Source of the DNA: Sulfidibacter corallicola
Lineage (GTDB): Bacteria; Acidobacteriota; Holophagae; Acanthopleuribacterales; Acanthopleuribacteraceae
Length of the DNA: 64,000 bases
Assembly (NCBI RefSeq): GCF_017498545.1
Contig: NZ_CP071793.1
Location: forward strand, 7,682,256 to 7,746,255
Reading direction: 5' to 3'
Positions within the stretch are counted from its first letter, which is position 1. Each line of letters starts with the position of its first letter. The translations under genes and the position numbers were made by a program. The notes beneath the pieces were generated by a model. That model worked only from the letters and a program-made list of their open reading frames with translations, was not told the DNA's origin and made no database searches. Of this stretch, positions 23,585 through 34,100 are shown piece after piece.

Positions 23585-25482
23585 CACTGCGTGATGTCTT
23601 GAAATCAGGAATGGACGAGCGGACCACGGACTGGAAAGACAATCCCGAGGAGAACTCGCGCCGACCTCGTCGCTGTGGGGTCTATTCCTTACCAGCACCC
23701 ATAAAGGGTAAAGTCAGAGCTCAGGACTCGCAAAGTTCGAGCACTTCTGGCCACCTCGGGTCAACAATATTGACCCGAAAGGAAGGCAAAAGACCAAAAC
23801 GCCTATCTGAGCTGGAGCGCACAGTTTTGGCAGCGATCATGAGTAACTGCCACACTGTAATCCGGCCGCATGCCTCGGAAAAACGTCGTTTCAAAAAAGA
23901 AAATCCCCGCATTCGATTCATTTCCAACCGCATAGCCGCCATGTATTTGTTCCTGGGAAAAAATGGCGAGGCTTTTGTCGAATTTGAGAAGCGGTTACCA
24001 AATCGAGTAAGGATCACACCGATGGGTCGCGATTTCCTTGCGAACTTCACGCTTGGGGACGGTTCCGAGAGGGTGTTCAACTCTCAAGGGATCTCTAGCG
24101 TGATCATTGGCAAGCATGGCGAGGTACGAGTCTCCTCAAATGGGGATCGAACCAAGCAGGATGAGACGTGGGTGCCCACCTACACTTATGCAGCATGGAA
24201 GGTTGACGGTGAGCATCGAGGAATTGATTTGGCCGAATATAGTTCCATGAAGACCTTTAAGCTCAGACAAGAACGGACTGGGGAGGGAGCCCGGAGATTG
24301 ACGCGAGTCCTTCCAGATGGTAGCCACGATGTTTTGACTTTTCCGAAACACGTCGCCTTTTATCTCGATACCAAAGGGGAAATCCGGTACATCCAAGAAC
24401 AGCCCTACTTGGATGCCCATATCGCCGAGGCCTGTCGTCAGCTAATCGAAAGGGGTCTCGTCGTCAAAAAGGGCCGCAGCCCGGTCACCTTGACCAACTT
24501 AAAGCTGACGTCTGCTGGAGAAGCGGTCTACCTGGAGAACCCACGAAGGAAAAATGTTCCTAAGCGGCATCCTGCTTCGACCATCCCAGAGGCACGATTG
24601 AGCCCGCTCGACTGGCAACTGTTGTGGCGAGCTGTTGGCGAGGATCATACCCCCCTCCTCAGTCCCGAAAACCACATTGGGCAACCAGCGAGCAAGGTAA
24701 AGTCCCCTGCCACCAAAACGGAAATCGAAACTGCCCTAATCAATCTCAAAACCAGAGATTTGATTGTGACCCCCCAATTGCGTAGCCTGAAATTAACGGC
24801 CAAAGGCCGCCTTCTTCTAAACAGGCCGACCGATAAAGATCGGACCATTATCGATAAGCGAGAGAAACAGTTACATACCGTCTTAACCGCAGTGGGGTTT
24901 GTCCCGGAGCTGGCTCCGATGGATCCACATTCCAAGGAGGCATTGGAACAATTGAAGGGAAGCGCGAGTCTAAAGCGCATTCGAGAATACACCCATTCAG
25001 GCGTGCCCGTGAATTTGTGGGTTCCCAAATCGAAGGCGCAAGGAAACGCCCCTGCATACAAACGGAGGGAACTGGGTCACGACCTCATCCTGGCTGAAGG
25101 AATACGACAAATCATGTTGAAACTAGAAGCGGAAGGAGCCGAGGCGGTGGGTTTCCGATCCGAGCGGGACTTGAGAAGCGAACAAACCCGAATCAATCAA
25201 GGTACTCTTTCCCCGAACTCACCTGACCACTACAACGTTGGTTTGCCCGATGGAGTGATCACCTATCGCACAGCTTTCGCGGAAGAAAAGTCCCTGGGCA
25301 TAGAGGCCGACGCCGGCCATAGCCCTCTGTCGAACTCCCGCGGATACCAGCGAGACGCCATTGCTGCGAAGGCAGGGTGGGCTAAATCTCGAAATATGCA
25401 GCTCGTATTCGTAGTCGACCATCCGGCAAGAGCCGCGAATCTTAGGAGGGATGGAAGAACCGTACATTTGTTGGTTCGATAG
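23581..25482 (+). CDS. Large element-borne protein, replication-relaxation-like (paralogue 2)
   Basis: 633 residues from ATG 23581 (GGGAGG upstream), overlapping the membrane protein gene. It is a shorter relative of the 20749 product: LSELERTVLAAIMSNC and a later MYLFLGKNGEAFVEFEKRLP correspond to its winged-helix and IRYL segments, and TYTYAAWKVDGEHRGIDLAE matches its SIYASWKVDGEARRIPLSDY. The end (GLPDGVITYRTAFAEEKSLG, then IEADAGHS and MQLVFVVDHPARAANLRRDG) is the better match to a Replic_Relax-type nuclease-like domain. The last 70 nt of the gene and its 3-prime flank recur at 27296-27404, indicating that another family member once lay there. Confidence 0.55.
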   Translation: MTLRDVLKSGMDERTTDWKDNPEENSRRPRRCGVYSLPAPIKGKVRAQDSQSSSTSGHLGSTILTRKEGKRPKRLSELERTVLAAIMSNCHTVIRPHASEKRRFKKENPRIRFISNRIAAMYLFLGKNGEAFVEFEKRLPNRVRITPMGRDFLANFTLGDGSERVFNSQGISSVIIGKHGEVRVSSNGDRTKQDETWVPTYTYAAWKVDGEHRGIDLAEYSSMKTFKLRQERTGEGARRLTRVLPDGSHDVLTFPKHVAFYLDTKGEIRYIQEQPYLDAHIAEACRQLIERGLVVKKGRSPVTLTNLKLTSAGEAVYLENPRRKNVPKRHPASTIPEARLSPLDWQLLWRAVGEDHTPLLSPENHIGQPASKVKSPATKTEIETALINLKTRDLIVTPQLRSLKLTAKGRLLLNRPTDKDRTIIDKREKQLHTVLTAVGFVPELAPMDPHSKEALEQLKGSASLKRIREYTHSGVPVNLWVPKSKAQGNAPAYKRRELGHDLILAEGIRQIMLKLEAEGAEAVGFRSERDLRSEQTRINQGTLSPNSPDHYNVGLPDGVITYRTAFAEEKSLGIEADAGHSPLSNSRGYQRDAIAAKAGWAKSRNMQLVFVVDHPARAANLRRDGRTVHLLVR

Positions 25483-25522
25483 TCAGTTCTCAGAATCCGC
25501 TGCTTCTCGCCCACTGTGATAC
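25414..25522 (+). repeat. 109-nt imperfect direct repeat, left copy
   Basis: It covers the last 69 nt of the 23581 gene plus 40 nt of flank. By eye it matches 27296-27404 without gaps at roughly 80-85 percent identity. The two copies bracket an AT-rich cassette. Confidence 0.75.
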
Positions 25523-25593
25523 GTATAGGGGGATTTCTAGAGAATGTGGTAAAGTCAGGATCAAAAAGTGCCATTTGTGACCATGAGGGAGTC

Positions 25594-26040
25594 ATGAACA
25601 CAAAAACGAGGAACTATATTTTTTTGTTACCTTTTGTACTTTTAAGCTGTTCTAGTGAAAGGCTTCCAGAAGACAGGATTGTTATATCTCCAAAGAATAG
25701 CAAAACAGAAATAAGAAAGCATGCTTTGCAACACATCTCCTTGGGTTCTGATGTTGAGCTGGTAAAGGATTTTTTAAATAACAGGTTGTTTAGGAAGATT
25801 TACCGCGAGAACAAAAGTAAGCCGCGCTCTCTAGTTGAATACAAAAATGAAAAGCGATATCACAGCTTCTGTTACGAGAAGGAGTGGTGGCCAAAAGAAA
25901 TACAAGCTGGCGGTTACATCTATGCTGAATTAGGATATTTTGGTTCCTTCCCTGCAAAGGTTGTAGGGATGTGGTGGTACTTCGATGAAAAAGATCGTTT
26001 AATTGAGCTCGAAATTTCTGTTTCAAGGGGAGCCCCTTGA
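25594..26040 (+). CDS. Putative lipoprotein (148 aa)
   Basis: ATG 25594 follows GAGGGAG. The N-terminus is a lipoprotein signal: basic start, NYIFLLPFVLLSCSS with LLSC as lipobox, so Cys would become residue 1 of the mature protein. The mature part is mixed alpha/beta with many aromatics (AGGYIYAELGYFGSFPAKVV; GMWWYFDEKDRLIELEISVS), the last two strands resembling the end of small periplasmic SmpA-like folds. The gene is AT-rich against its neighbour. It lies within a cassette between duplicated gene ends, next to a toxin locus whose lipase class is often neutralised by lipoproteins, so an orphan immunity gene is possible. Confidence 0.55.
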   Translation: MNTKTRNYIFLLPFVLLSCSSERLPEDRIVISPKNSKTEIRKHALQHISLGSDVELVKDFLNNRLFRKIYRENKSKPRSLVEYKNEKRYHSFCYEKEWWPKEIQAGGYIYAELGYFGSFPAKVVGMWWYFDEKDRLIELEISVSRGAP

Positions 26041-26238
26041 ATAACCAATAACCCTTCAGTCAAACAGTAACCATTTGTGGAAGTTTTTAAATTTGGAATA
26101 GCGCCTCATTTCAAGATTCATTGGATAAAGTAAAGTTTTTGGGACAAGCTCATCTCCAATGTATTTTCGAACACCTGAATATGCTCGATCAACAGACCAT
26201 CGTGAGTCATGCATGCGTTTAAGCTGCATTTCCTCTGT

Positions 26239-26517
26239 TCATTCTGGGAGTTGAAGATACTCTGTTAATTCCTGAAGATGTAGGCCAATTTCCTTACCTT
26301 CTGAATGAACCCACTCAAGAGCAAAATGAGATAGCTCAGAATTGTCACTATATTCTATTTCAATATTAGAATGAAATCCAATAAAACTCTTTTCAAGTGC
26401 ATCATTTAAATTGAAATCGTGCTTTTCAAAAATGTTAGCCAAAGGAAAGCCTAACCGACGTTCGTGTTCGGCAACCCCATGTCTCGTGGTTACCTTCGGA
26501 TAAGTCTTGCCTGGCAA
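26239..26517 (-). pseudogene. Fragment of an unknown gene
   Basis: The minus-strand frame (92 codons from a TTG, with a few more open codons upstream, LILLIYEYSG) has no ATG and no Shine-Dalgarno. The product contains TTRHGVAEHERRLGFPLANI and HSEGKEIGLHLQELTEYLQL and reads like the C-terminal part of a real acidic protein. The 5-prime part is probably lost. AT-rich like its neighbours. Confidence 0.4.
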
Positions 26518-26702
26518 GCCACTATATTCATAGATAAGGAGAATAAGTCACCCTAAATGGCGGCCTAATATCTCATTTTGTCAAGCTTCTGTGTTCTTCG
26601 GCAAAGAACGAGATTCATTTTAAAAATTAGAACAGTAAGGCGCCACTGTAGTTTCCGGTGAGTCCCTCTGTGCTTACCCTAAATAAAAAGAAAAGGCAGA
26701 AA

Positions 26703-27179
26703 CTAAGAGGTGTAATTTTTCACGGGCCTTAAGTCGTTTTCGTTTAAATAATATAGCTCTCCATCTCGCCAAGACAGGCATTCGAACTCAACGTCGCTAT
26801 CCATAAGACTGAGAGCATTTGATGCCTTATAATCACTTGTGATAATAATCATTAATGCAGATTTATTTATCGGCTCTCGAGGATGGGAAAATACTCTTGA
26901 ATTCAAGTAATACTTTATGCAGCCCTCATCGAATTCAACATTTACTATATCGCTTAGCTCGATTGAATCTATGATGGTTGATGACTTTCCAGGGCCTACA
27001 TAACCCAATTTGAACTCTGAGTTATTTATTGATATTTTAACGTTTGACAGAAGTGTGTTTGTTCTGGTTGAAAATTTAAGCGCTGGATAGTATAGACGAT
27101 AATCTCCTTGAGTACAAGACAGCGAGGCGAGCAAAAGAATCGCTTTGATTTTTAAAAGCATTGAGAATATAACTTTCAC
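26703..27179 (-). CDS. Putative lipoprotein or secreted protein (158 aa)
   Basis: GTG 27177-27179 has AAGGAG 7 nt upstream. Residues about 5-24 (FSMLLKIKAILLLASLSC) form a signal ending LASLSC, a plausible lipobox. The mature protein is beta-rich, with N-terminal LSNVKISINNSEFKLGYVGP, a GKSSTIIDSIELSDIVNVEF segment and a Cys pair. It points toward the Rhs-lipase transcription unit and lies one gene downstream of its membrane partner, so a second or orphan immunity protein is a reasonable guess. No family is recognised. Confidence 0.55.
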   Translation of the reverse strand: MKVIFSMLLKIKAILLLASLSCTQGDYRLYYPALKFSTRTNTLLSNVKISINNSEFKLGYVGPGKSSTIIDSIELSDIVNVEFDEGCIKYYLNSRVFSHPREPINKSALMIIITSDYKASNALSLMDSDVEFECLSWRDGELYYLNENDLRPVKNYTS

Positions 27180-27295
27180 AGTGCACTCCTTGTGATTAAT
27201 GAAACAGATCAGCTAGTTTCCCACAGATGGGATGGCACATAACACTGATATCAATTTCACAATCCGTTCTCCCCACTCTCCTGGAATATACCCAA

Positions 27296-27404
27296 ATCGA
27301 TCACCCTGCAAGAGCCGCGAATCTTCGAAGGGATGGGAGAACAGTACAGTTGTTTAATCGATAATTAGTTCTCATAATCCGTTGCTACTCACCCACTGTG
27401 ACAC
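27296..27404 (+). repeat. 109-nt imperfect direct repeat, right copy (gene-end remnant)
   Basis: It encodes a decayed copy of the last residues of the replication-relaxation-like protein (CAAGAGCCGCGAATCTT is identical) followed by the same flank ending CCCACTGTG. No coding part upstream of it survives. Confidence 0.75.
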
Positions 27405-27472
27405 ATACGTAGATGTTTAGTATCAAATTTTTTAGAGGATTGTCGACAACTATCCTGACACGTCGGGACCCG

Positions 27473-28156
27473 TCAATGTTCTTTTATAATTAGAAAACGT
27501 ATCTGAGTTTTTCTGCCAAGACACGATTCTTTGAACTCAGTTGTACTGTGAGGGATAGAGTCTGGCTTTCTCCAATCAGACCAACCTGATTTTTGAAGTT
27601 CTTTGACGTCAAAAGTAAATGCCATTTCTCCGGATTTGTAAAATATCGTCACTTCTCCGGTGTCTAAAACATCCATCTCTGAAGAAAATGTAAACTCTTG
27701 AGATAGAGAACGAGCTAATTCATCTTGTGAATAGGTTGTTCCCGAGAATCCATTGTACTCATCAATAGAGTAAACCTCTTCTAGTGGACAGTTGGAAGCA
27801 AAGCGGATTTCATACCTTACTCGATCCAAATTTCTGTTTTTTTTCAGCCCGAAATACAAAAAAATTGAAAAAATTAAAACAACAAACACTGAAAACCATG
27901 TTTTACTTTTACTTTCAATGTTAAGAAAACCATAAACAATGAACCCCGCCACTAAAGAGCCGATCAGTAATAGGAAGCAAGTAACAACCATAAACTCAGA
28001 AAAAGCTAACTTTCCGTCCCTGGATATTGCGGTTGTAATCTCCAGAGCATGATCTGTAAGAGATATTATTAAAGCAATCAGCAAGAGAGCGATCATGCTG
28101 AACGTAAAAGCGCCCAACATCCCCCAAAATATTCTGATCAAAGGTGCTTGAGACAT
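27473..28156 (-). CDS. Three-TM membrane protein, probable immunity to the Rhs lipase
   Basis: 227 residues. Its ATG shares a base with the stop of the giant Rhs gene (TAATG), so it is translated with it. Transmembrane segments are at about residues 9-33 (MLGAFTFSMIALLLIALIIS), 53-77 (FLLLIGSLVAGFIVYGFL) and 85-101 (VFVVLIFSIFLYFGL). The C-terminal 125 residues are soluble, with three Cys. The gene is AT-rich like the toxin tip and unlike the Rhs body. Immediate downstream position, coupling and matched composition are the usual signs of a cognate immunity protein in polymorphic-toxin loci. Membrane anchoring would suit protection against a phospholipase. No known immunity family is recognised. 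Confidence 0.65.
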   Translation of the reverse strand: MSQAPLIRIFWGMLGAFTFSMIALLLIALIISLTDHALEITTAISRDGKLAFSEFMVVTCFLLLIGSLVAGFIVYGFLNIESKSKTWFSVFVVLIFSIFLYFGLKKNRNLDRVRYEIRFASNCPLEEVYSIDEYNGFSGTTYSQDELARSLSQEFTFSSEMDVLDTGEVTIFYKSGEMAFTFDVKELQKSGWSDWRKPDSIPHSTTEFKESCLGRKTQIRFLIIKEH

Positions 28157-31100
28157 TATTGCTCCCTAATCATTTTCATCAACCTGTTCAAATTACTGTC
28201 GCCAACATTTGGATCAAACGGGACTTCTTGGTTTTTCCAGCGCTCAAAGTTCGGGTAATGAATTTTTCTTTTTGACTTTTGGTAGGGTGAAAAAGATTCA
28301 AAAAATAATTCCAATCGATCTTCGATATATTTCCAATTGTACCCTATTGAATCATTAATATGATTCGCTTCATCCAATTTTGCTACTAAGATGCTATCAT
28401 CTTTGTCTAGCTCAACTAGCTTTACGCCTGCTATTTGAGCTTGTCCTCTCATCCAGCTCAATGTTACGTTTGCAAGTAAACCTGGTTTATAGCCACCGCC
28501 TACATCTGAGTGAGCACCAGAAAACCACTGCTCCAAAATCCTAGGCTGTCCAGCTACTTCGTATATATCCACTTGGCCTTCATACTCTAAGACACTTTGA
28601 AGAGGAAAGTTTTTTCGATACTCATGTTTTGCTACAGCGTGTCTTGCATAGCGCACATTAGGAGGTATTGATAAATCAATATGTTTTGGAGTGAACTGGT
28701 ATACATCTTTCCAAAGCCAAGTCATTGGTATACCTATCGATTGAACAGTATCATATACCCCTAAAAGTCTTATGCTTGGAGTAAAATGATAACTCCTTCC
28801 ATCAATTTCAAACTCTACCCCTCTTTGATGGATCATATTGGCGAATGTTCTGGCAAGTACGCTACCCCTGCTAAAGCCGTATATCTCTAACTCTAAGTCG
28901 GCCTCCTCACCGGCTATTGCATTAGCAATTTGTTGCACATAATACTTTTCAAACCTTTGATACATCTCTTCTAGTCTCTCTTTTAATCCGTAGCCAGTGG
29001 CTCCTCCTATTGCTTTTCCATTTAATGTTTGTTCGACCCAATCGGCATCTGTAGCAATGGCTCCCGTTCCAGGTCCTCGGATGTATTCGGCATGAATTCG
29101 TGACTTTTTATAGAGATGCCAAAGCTTTACCACGTTGGTCTCCTGTTCGTCGATTGAAATATCTTTTTTGTTGTTCCATGTGCCATCGAAAAACCATCCA
29201 GAAAGCCCATTAGGGTCAATAAAGGAAAGCGGATTGCCAAACGCATAAGCATAAGGCTCTTTTGTTGAACTTGGGTCATACAAATCCGGCAAGCGATAGT
29301 CCGGGTTCAGAAAATGACCCAACCGCGGCGAGTAAAAGCGGTGATGCATGGAAATCAAGCCACTGGTGTGGTCGATGATATGCCCACTGAAGCCGAGGGG
29401 GCTGGTCTGAAAAACCCCATCAGGAGGAATTGAAAACCCTCGATTGGGAATTTGACCTCCCCACACTCCCAGATTCGATTTGGATGGGGGCTGTCCCCCA
29501 TTGTCCGACTTAGTTGCCAACAGGTGCCCCCAGGGGCTGTACGGTGTGAAGAAAACGTCGCCACTTTCCGGATCCTTGTAAGCATAAGGAGTACCGAGAT
29601 GATCAGTAAAGATGTAGTAACTGGGTCCCTTCTTTAGATTCTTCAAGATCACAGGGCCGAAGGGGCCATGTCCGATCGAATGAGTCCATTCAATGCGTGG
29701 ATTTTCTCGAGAACCCCGTTGCAAGCCGATCGCAATCACCCGGCTACCGTGCCATGCGTACACGACCGGCACTTCTTGACCGGGCAATGCTGCACGCACC
29801 CTGCGGTGCTGTAAATCGTATTCGAACCGGTAAAGTGGACCCCCGATGTTCTCGATCTCGATGAGTCGGCGGAAGCCGTCCCAGCGATAAATCCTGGTAT
29901 CATCTGAGCTTGTCTTTGCTTGAGTCAGGTGACCCAAATTTGGATTATAAGTGTACTTGTCTACCTCTAGAGTCGGAGATGGGGTTCCACCGCCCTCTTC
30001 ATTTGTCGTACCGCAAATACCGTTACGGCGAATTTCGCTTACCCGCCGATTGTCGGCGCTGCTGTCTAAGCAGAACGCTTCATCCACCAGGGTTGCGCCG
30101 TTGAGGATTCGAGTCAGCCCAGCCAGGAGTTGGTTCTGAACTCCTCCGCTACCCGCTTGGTCATACCGTTCTTCGATCACGTCAGTGCCAAGGTCGCTGA
30201 CGCGCTCGATATTTACTCCTGTAAGGGTCAAATCGGGGCTGTAGCTCGGTGTCCACACTTCTTCCAAGCCCGGGCCGCGTCGCCTTATCTGGGTAATCAC
30301 CCGGTCAGGCGGGCCCCCAGTACCAGGCGCAGGGCACGTCTCATTCAAACCCCGGGTCTCCCAATCCAAGTCCAGGAGGTAAGCGCCTCCTTCCGATTGA
30401 ATACTCTCCAGGTTGCCCTCAGTTGTACGGCTGATCGTGAACTCTGTGCCGTCACCCCAAATCATCCGGCCGAAAATTCCCTGCGACCAGCCTTCAAATG
30501 CCACACTCATATCACCGACGGTGACCCGCGTTTGGTTCCCCTGCTCGTTCCACAAAAAGCTAAAGCTCAAGGGATGATCTCCTCCCGGCGTGGAAAGTTC
30601 GAGTTTGTTCACATAACCATAAGGGTCATATCCATAAGTGGTTGTAATGCCGTTGGGGTCCGTCTTGCTGTGGATGCGGAAGGGATCTACCAGCGGATTT
30701 CCCCCCCCATCTCCTGCTTCTCCATTTGATCCGCTCCCGTTGTCGCCGCTTCCCGAACCACCCTGTCCGTTAGCATTGGATTCGCCATCATTACCACTTT
30801 CAGCCACATAGGTCCATTCTTGCCATGTTGCATTTCCACGGTTTACCGACTTGAGGCGACAGTCGACACCACTCGGGTAAACAAAGGACCACGTCTCACT
30901 CAGGTATTCATCCGTAATGCTATCGATTTTTACTCCCTGGTAATCATAGTGCCGAAGCCTCTGCCCCCCAACCAGAACATTTTTCACCCGACTGTTGGCA
31001 TCATAAGTGTAGGTTTTGACCTGTAAGCCTGGGTGATGAACCTCGCTGAGACGGCCCTGTTCGTCCACTTGGACTTGCACCGCGCCAGGCAGGTTCAACA

Positions 31101-34100
31101 GCTCTCCTCCTTTCTGGAAAACCTGCAGTGTTGGACCAGCCCCTACCTGTAGCGTTTCCACCGCCCCCCATTCGTTATAGGTGTAGTGGCTTGCTGGTTG
31201 ATTTCCCTGCTTCAAACACACCAAATCACCCTGGGGATTGAACTTCAGTTCGGTGGGTAAACCGCTTTTGGGTCGGTAGTTAACATTGGCGGGTTCTCCT
31301 CCTTTGTGGTAAGTGGCGTCGATAATCAAACGCCCCTGGCCCACGTCGATCCGCCTCGGTCTCCCCAGGTTCCAATCGCTGAAGGAAACCGGCTCGGCTC
31401 CCCCGGCGATGCTTTCCAATAGGTCGTTAGTTTTGTTGTAATTCATGGTCAACGAGCGGTCAGACGTTTCGAATCGAGCGACTCTACCAGTACCGTCGCG
31501 TGTGATCCGTTGCACGGGTTTCTCGTTGCGCTGAATCTGTGTCGGTTTTCCATAAGCGTCGAAGAGCACCGTGTGATCTTCGCAATTCGGTTTTTGGATG
31601 TTGACTTGACTACCGTATGATTCCCAATTAATTGCGTAGCGGTTGTATAGGTAGTCCTGCACTTCAGTCACTTCACTTTTGAGCGGATCCTCAGTGACTG
31701 TGGTACGGAAGCCCTTGCGGGTAGTCGCCGTCGTTCCGGTGGTCGCATCCCAAGAGATATTGGTTTGGGTTCGATCTCCCATCCAGGACCCGAATTGTGT
31801 GTTCAGCACAGAGGAGTTGCCGTCTCTTTGGAACAAAGTAGGAGTCCCGTCTTCACCACGGTAGGGCGCCCCAATCGACTGGATGTCTGCCACCAAGTTG
31901 GTTTGGTCATCATAACCATAGGACAACACCAGGCCGCGTGTATCCGTCATTGACGCCATCCGACTCTTGTTATCGTAGCTCGCGTTCCAGCTTAGGTTGT
32001 CCAGCGAGGTTCCACCTTCGATCCGACCCAAACTGTCGAACTGAAAACTTTGAGTGCCCACCTCGACAGAGCTCCCTTCGCTATAATCAAACAGTTTCAC
32101 AATCTCGGGCGCACCAGTGAAGTGATAACTGTCAACCTTTATGCCCGCTATGCCTACATCCGCGGCGGCAAGGTTGCCATAGCCGTCGACCGAATACCGA
32201 TCGATTAAAGTTCGGTTTTGATCCTTTTGCTCGATCATTAGTCGGTTTTCAAGCAGCGAGACTCGGCGAGAAAATGCTATGGGCTCGGCTAAGCCCCCTT
32301 CGTTTTCAGTGAAGGAGTAAGAGAGCCCGGCAGTGTCTGAATAGGCCAAGGTGCTTTTAGTCCCGCGAAAACCGTCAGCCGCCGTTACCTTCTTATTTGC
32401 GGCTTCATAAGAAAACACGATGGCCGGCTTCTGATTGTCATCCTCCGCCTTCCGTTTCGCGCCACTCGTACCAGTGCCATCGCCTCCGTCGCCACCATCC
32501 GTGCCACCGCCCTCCGCTTCAGCGATCTGGGTGACCCTGCCGAAGGGGTCGTAACTCAGTTTCACCTTGCCCACGTGGGGCATGGTGGTCTCCTCCACTC
32601 GGCCCAGGACGTCGGTCTTCAGGTGGATCGGAGGGCCAGGTTGGCCTTGCAGGGTGACCGTGGCACCCGCGACCGCGATGCCTTTGCCGTCCACGGGCGC
32701 GACCTCGTACTCTGTCCGACGGATCCGGTCGTCGACCGTGAGGATGTGATCCGTGTCGCCGTAGTACGTGTAGCTCACCAGCTCGCCGAATTCGTCGTGA
32801 ATCGAACGCAACCGGCTCAGCGCATCGTAGTTGAAGGAACGCTGTTCCTCATCCACCCCCGGTGCGGTTCGGGTCTGCGAAACGATTCGGCCCATGGTGT
32901 CCAGCAGGGTCGTGGTTTTGATGTCGGTCCCCGCTTCCGTGATCACCATTTGGCGATGGTTTCCCACCACGCCGTAATCGTAGGTGACCTTGTGACCGAG
33001 GTCCGCGCGCTCGATTTGGGTGGGTCGCCCCAAGGCGTCCCGGAAGATGGTCGTGTGTTTGCCGAGGCGGTTGGTCGATTGCGTTTCGCCGAACGCATTG
33101 ACCTTGGTGGTCGTCAGGTCCTGATCGGTTCCTGGCAACCGAAGCGTCAATGTGCTTGGCGACTTGAAGTGTACATCGCCGTTGATCGGTCGGTAGTGAT
33201 GGGACCCCGTCGATCCGGAAACCAAACCGAGCAGGCCCGTCGTCTGGAGCGGGACGCCACTTTCGCTGATCTGGGTCACCACCGAGGCGGTCCCGTCCGC
33301 ATCCCTGAGTGTCACCGTTTTGGGGACGACCTCGCGTACCAAGGCCTCGCCCAGCGGGTTGGTTTGGCTTGCGATGTCCCGCGCAAATTCAGGGGCCGTG
33401 TGCCACGTCCACTGCCAGGTTCCGCCGTCGATTTCGTGGTGGGTCTTGCGGCCCTGGGCATCGTAGTCAAAGGTCTGGTCCCGCATGCTGTTGCCCGTGA
33501 GGAACCAATCGAAACCCGCAACGGCCCCCGCCAATCCTTCCAGCGGGGTGAGGGCCCGGCGCGCCCAGGTGAGCGAGAAACTCCGGCTCTCCTCACCTTG
33601 AAAACTGTAACCGCTGCTAAGCCAAACACCTTCGGTCTCGCCGAAGGTCACGGTGTAGGCCGGAACCGCATCGATTTGCGCCAAGGTGGCCGACGTCACG
33701 CGGCCTGCGGCGTCCAGCGCCCGCGTGATCTGACGGCGGGCCGCCCCATCGCCGACCTCGCTCACCGTCAGGCTGTCCGCTTGACCATAGACCGCTTCGA
33801 ACACCACCGGGTCCGCCACGCCCGACGCCTCGATGCGTTCCAGCCGTTTCAAGGCGAACCGGCCCACCTGCGCCAAGGGCGGGCTCCAGGTGAGCTGCAC
33901 ATTTCGGGGCTCGGGGTTGCCGTCCTCTTTCAACGAAACCTGGGTCAGGTAGCCCGAGCCGTCATAACCGTAGACCGCCGTCGCCGACAGGCTGGGCACC
34001 CGCTGGGTGGCGATCCGTGTCCCGGCCCCGTCGGAGAGGTAGGTTCGCGTCACGCGGCGTTCGCCACCGCCGTCGTTGGGCAAGTCGTGGAGCGTTTCGG

